Positions 24,237-26,724 of a DNA stretch of 26,724 nt are shown piece by piece; the first letter of the stretch is position 1, and each line of letters begins with the position of its first letter. The stretch is from Aquificales bacterium. Its GTDB lineage: Bacteria > Aquificota > Aquificia > Aquificales > Aquificaceae. A model generated the notes under the pieces. It was not told the origin of the DNA. It did no database searches and worked only from the letters and a program-made list of their open reading frames with translations. The stretch is from positions 1 through 26,724 of the forward strand of contig WFWF01000012.1 in assembly GCA_015491275.1 (NCBI GenBank), in the 5' to 3' direction. The translations under genes and the position numbers were made by a program.

Positions 24237-25455
24237 CCGTATCAGCCATAATATAACTCAGCTTTACTATATTTATAAGTTCATCCTTAGGAATACCGAA
24301 TCTCTCTGCAATCTCATCCAATACGGGAAGGCTGGTATCATACTCATCCGCCACAATTCTTGTACTATTACTTTCTAATATCTCCGCATAGTGGAGCAGA
24401 ATACCTAATGGGGATGTTTTATCCGTATAAGCGGAGATTATATTTTCACCCACATTGACCCTTCGCAGGAAGGAGATTTTATCCTCTTCAATAAGTTCAT
24501 CTATGAGGGAGAATAATCCCGCTAAGTATGCTTCAGCTGCGAGTTGAAGATATTTCTTTTTGGCAAGACCTTCCATTATCTTAGCCCTTATAAGAGATCT
24601 CTTCCATAGTTTTGTATCGCCGACACTTGCATAATCGTTTATGGATATTACGAGTATAAAGTTCCTGAGTTGTTTCAAACCGAAAAAGGCTGCTGCTTGT
24701 TCAATACTCTTTATCTGAGATTGTATTGAAAAGTAGGCTGAATTTACGAATCTGAGGAGTTTTGCTGACATACCCGCGTCCGTTTCTATTACCTTCGCGT
24801 ACTCTTTTATGTCTTCCGATGTATTTAGGAGTGTAAGCAGGCGTAATAATGTGCTTCTTAGGAATGGAGATAGCTTTATTTCTTTAAGAAGTCTGGGTTC
24901 TTCAACTACAGGACCGGAAACAAAGTCTCCCATTTTAAGTGAAATTTGTAGATCTTCCTTATTGCTTATGTTTGTGACAAGAATTTTTTTCTTATTTGCC
25001 CTTACTGTACTTACCCTCTCAATGTTGAGCTCTGAGGGTGTGAATTCAATGATATCAACAACTTCTCCGAGCTCTGGGCTTGATTCGTACATCTGGAAAG
25101 GTATTATGAAATCCGCACCTTCCGCCTTTAGCTTTTTTATAACACCTATCACCTTTGATAACACTATGGTACTGTTGCTTATTGAGGGAGGGTAGAGCTT
25201 ATATATTACGGAGAAGGGGTTTATGAGGTCAAATATTTTCATGAGAAGGCTGTCTAAGGGTATCCTTATGAATATCTTCCTTCCATCATCAATTCTAGTT
25301 ACCCCGTATTCCGCAATACTCTTTATCATGATGAATATAAGTCTGTTTGACGAAGCGCCGTTGTGTGGTTTGTCTGTGGAATGAAGGAAAACTTCCGCTC
25401 CTACCCTATTTCCTTGGGTATTAAAGATGGATTGTTTACTCAGTTTTACCCGCAT
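24223..25455 (-). CDS. Degenerate EAL-HDOD signalling protein (YuxH-like)
   Basis: This 410-residue protein has an N-terminal region (about 1-190) that resembles YuxH-type degenerate EAL domains: 'SKQSIFNTQGNRVGAEVFLHS' matches the 'RQPIFD..xVxGYELLFR' start, but the EAL catalytic set is missing. Residues about 190-390 form an HDOD domain, a helical HD-like fold lacking the metal-binding HD pair ('LSPFLRSTLLRLLTLLNTSEDIKE', 'VIETDAGMSAKLLRFVNSAYF', 'IKSIEQAAAFFGLKQLRNFI'). Such proteins act by protein contact in c-di-GMP and motility or biofilm regulation, not as enzymes. It converges on the GGDEF-EAL gene with a 14-base stop overlap, so the pair probably belongs together functionally. ATG 25455 has no ribosome site; TATATT lies 7 bases upstream. 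Confidence 0.88.
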   Translation of the reverse strand: MRVKLSKQSIFNTQGNRVGAEVFLHSTDKPHNGASSNRLIFIMIKSIAEYGVTRIDDGRKIFIRIPLDSLLMKIFDLINPFSVIYKLYPPSISNSTIVLSKVIGVIKKLKAEGADFIIPFQMYESSPELGEVVDIIEFTPSELNIERVSTVRANKKKILVTNISNKEDLQISLKMGDFVSGPVVEEPRLLKEIKLSPFLRSTLLRLLTLLNTSEDIKEYAKVIETDAGMSAKLLRFVNSAYFSIQSQIKSIEQAAAFFGLKQLRNFILVISINDYASVGDTKLWKRSLIRAKIMEGLAKKKYLQLAAEAYLAGLFSLIDELIEEDKISFLRRVNVGENIISAYTDKTSPLGILLHYAEILESNSTRIVADEYDTSLPVLDEIAERFGIPKDELINIVKLSYIMADTVIHL

Positions 25456-25462
25456 ATCAAGA

Positions 25463-25468
25463 AATATA
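25463..25468 (-). promoter_or_regulatory. -10 element of a leaderless promoter for the HDOD gene
   Basis: On the minus strand TATATT (25468 down to 25463) lies 7 bases before the ATG at 25455, so transcription would start at or next to the start codon. The upstream region is very A/T-rich with no strong -35. No Shine-Dalgarno sequence is present. Confidence 0.4.
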
Positions 25469-25501
25469 AATCGGTTTTTTAATTTTTTTATAAAAACTTG
25501 T

Positions 25502-25507
25502 TATAAT
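25502..25507 (+). promoter_or_regulatory. Consensus -10 element of a leaderless carA promoter
   Basis: A perfect TATAAT at 25502-25507 ends 6 bases before the GTG at 25514. The expected transcription start coincides with the first base of the start codon. There is a TTAATT-like -35 region at 25479-25484 (17-base spacing). No ribosome site precedes the GTG. Confidence 0.6.
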
Positions 25508-25513
25508 CTAATT

Positions 25514-26602
25514 GTGTCGGGTAAAAGAGCTATACTCGGTCTTGAAGATGGAACTTACTTCATAGGAAGATCCTTCGGCGCGGAGGGAGAGACAGAGGGA
25601 GAACTTATTTTTAATACATCCATGACGGGTTACCAGGAGATCCTTACCGATCCCTCTTATAGGGGGCAGATAGTCGTTATGACTTATACACAGATTGGCA
25701 ATTACGGTATAAATCCTGAAGACTTTGAATCGTCATCCGTTCATGTTAGGGGTTTTGTGGTAAGGGAGGCTTTTGGGTTTTACAGTAACTGGCGTGCTAC
25801 AAAAAGCCTTCATGAGTTCCTCAGAGAGTACGGTATAGTCGGTATTGAAGGTATAGATACGAGGGCATTGGTAAAGAGGATTAGGGATAAGGGAGTTGTA
25901 AAAGGTGTTATATCTACTGAAGAGACGGATCCTGTAAAGGTTGTCAATAAGGCTAAGCGGATGCCTTCCATATCCGAGCTTGATCTTGTTAAGGAGGTTG
26001 TTACGGAAAGGCGTGATTTTCTGAGTACTAAGGCGGATGAAGGACCCCTTATAGGTATAGTTGATTTCGGATATAAGAGAAACATTGAAAGAAAACTGAA
26101 ATATAATGGCGCTGATGTGGTGGTCATACCTTATTTTAAAGCTTTTGAATTGATTGAAAAATTGAAACCTGATGCCCTTCTTATGTCAAACGGACCGGGT
26201 GATCCTGAGAGGGTGAAGGAAGGTATAGAGATTGTTAACAGATATGCGGGGAAAATGCCCATATTCGGTATTTGCCTCGGACATCAGATTATAGGTATAG
26301 CTTTGGGGTGTAGGACATACAAGCTTAAATTTGGGCATCACGGCGGTAATCACCCCGTAAAAAACTTGCTTACCGGCAGTATAGAAATAACCGCTCAAAA
26401 TCACAACTATGCTATTGATCCGGGTAGCATCGGAAGTGATATTGAAGTAACCCATATAAATCTTTTAGATGATACTGTTGAAGGTATAAGACATAAAAAG
26501 ATGCCTATTTATTCCGTACAATTTCATCCTGAAAATTCTCCAGGGCCTCACGACTCTTATCGTATTTTCAAGGAGTTTATGGATATAGTCAATAATTTTT
26601 AG
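25514..26602 (+). CDS. carA: Carbamoyl-phosphate synthase small subunit (glutamine amidotransferase)
   Basis: The open frame extends to 25427, but family alignment (KRAILGLEDGTYFIGRSFGA) and the TATAAT box at 25502 place the start at GTG 25514, giving 362 residues. The N-terminal half holds 'NTSMTGYQEILTDPSY' and 'IGNYGINPED', typical of CarA. The class-I amidotransferase domain has the catalytic cysteine C254 in FGICLGHQ and the His/Glu pair H338/E340 in FHPENS. It hydrolyses glutamine and channels ammonia to CarB for arginine and pyrimidine synthesis. carB is not in the window. The gene is divergent from the HDOD gene, with 58 bases between starts. Confidence 0.96.
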   Translation: MSGKRAILGLEDGTYFIGRSFGAEGETEGELIFNTSMTGYQEILTDPSYRGQIVVMTYTQIGNYGINPEDFESSSVHVRGFVVREAFGFYSNWRATKSLHEFLREYGIVGIEGIDTRALVKRIRDKGVVKGVISTEETDPVKVVNKAKRMPSISELDLVKEVVTERRDFLSTKADEGPLIGIVDFGYKRNIERKLKYNGADVVVIPYFKAFELIEKLKPDALLMSNGPGDPERVKEGIEIVNRYAGKMPIFGICLGHQIIGIALGCRTYKLKFGHHGGNHPVKNLLTGSIEITAQNHNYAIDPGSIGSDIEVTHINLLDDTVEGIRHKKMPIYSVQFHPENSPGPHDSYRIFKEFMDIVNNF

Positions 26603-26608
26603 AAACTC

Positions 26609-26637
26609 TTGCCAGAATATGGTCATCTGACTATATT
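26609..26637 (+). promoter_or_regulatory. Sigma-70 promoter of the IS607-type recombinase gene
   Basis: TTGCCA (26609-26614), a 17-base spacer and TATATT (26632-26637) form a good -35/-10 pair. The ATG at 26647 follows after 9 bases without a ribosome site, so the mRNA would be nearly leaderless. The promoter starts 7 bases after the carA stop, so the mobile element's left end is probably within 26603-26646. Confidence 0.55.
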
Positions 26638-26646
26638 AATCCTACC

Positions 26647-26724
26647 ATGAAGCCCAAAGAGGTTATGGAAGTTTTAAGGATTTCCAGAAGCACCTTAAGG
26701 AGACTTAGAAAAGAAGGGAAGATA
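26647..26724 (+). CDS. tnpA: IS607-family serine recombinase (TnpA), N-terminal fragment cut by window edge
   Basis: The last 26 codons visible read MKPKEVMEVLRISRSTLRRL and continue RKEGKI to the edge. This is the MerR-like helix-turn-helix that opens IS607-family TnpA serine recombinases ('KPKEVAxLLGVSxxTLxRWxxEGKI' type). Only this DNA-binding part is visible; the catalytic serine domain and a possible tnpB gene would lie beyond the window. A MerR-type or excisionase-like regulator is the alternative, but the 'KPKEV...EGKI' pattern favours IS607. Confidence 0.65.
   Translation, partial: MKPKEVMEVLRISRSTLRRLRKEGKI

Noticed and set aside
25427..25513. N-terminal extension of carA (29 codons)
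   Set aside because: CarA proteins begin at the KRAILGLEDG region; the extension overlaps the divergent HDOD start and contains the TATAAT box.
1..26724. CRISPR arrays and tRNA/rRNA genes
   Set aside because: No regularly spaced direct repeats and no cloverleaf with a GGTTC-type T-loop were found in the gene gaps.

Overview
The window looks like chromosome from a thermophilic, chemolithotrophic bacterium, most likely of the Aquificota. The reasons are AGA/AGG- and ATA-rich codon use, very tight gene packing, a Trm1-type tRNA methyltransferase (an archaeal/eukaryotic enzyme whose best-known bacterial case is Aquifex), a stand-alone archease, a Zn-binding thermophile-type ATP sulfurylase and many multiheme cytochromes. 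The phylum is an inference from gene content; no rRNA is present.

Region 1 (1-5275, minus strand) is one tight operon for assimilatory sulfate reduction: sulfite reductase, APS reductase (cysH), a TauE/SafE membrane protein, ATP sulfurylase (sat), then a corrinoid adenosyltransferase cut by the left edge. Junctions are ATGA overlaps or gaps of 0-4 bases. The sulfite reductase is a fusion with HEPN-like and TusA-like C-terminal domains.

Region 2 (5276-5706) is about 430 bases without a gene. It holds a block of strong GC-rich hairpins that looks like the 3' end of an IS200/IS605- or IS607-type element (omega-RNA-like), and a good sigma-54 promoter (5591-5607, minus) aimed through that block at the sulfur operon. 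A divergent sigma-54 activator gene follows (5707-7056).

Region 3 (7044-12473, minus strand) is the most interesting part: a five-gene cluster encoding a triheme c7 cytochrome, two hexaheme c7-type paralogues, an MtrA/DmsE-family cytochrome with eleven rather than ten CXXCH motifs, and a 708-residue MtrB/PioB-like outer-membrane barrel. Together they encode 26 heme sites and look like a complete periplasm-to-surface electron conduit without any MtrC-like surface cytochrome. No sigma-70 promoter stands out; a weak sigma-54-like site lies upstream.

Region 4 (12546-16164, plus) carries hemE, trm1 and a leucyl aminopeptidase (pepA). Region 5 (16151-19308, minus) is archease, an MqnP/UbiA-type prenyltransferase, CstA and a small 'cory-CC-star' protein. 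Region 6 (19327-24236, plus) has a small GspM/PilO-like membrane protein, a 912-residue secreted beta-helix/Ig-like surface protein with a C-terminal membrane anchor, and a PAS-GGDEF-EAL protein. It is followed by a convergent degenerate-EAL/HDOD protein (24223-25455), then carA (25514-26602), and at the right edge the first 26 codons of an IS607-type serine recombinase.

Several starts (hemE, carA, the HDOD gene, the IS607 gene) sit only 6-10 bases after a -10-like hexamer and lack a Shine-Dalgarno sequence, suggesting leaderless mRNAs. The three convergent gene pairs overlap by 13-14 bases at their stop codons.
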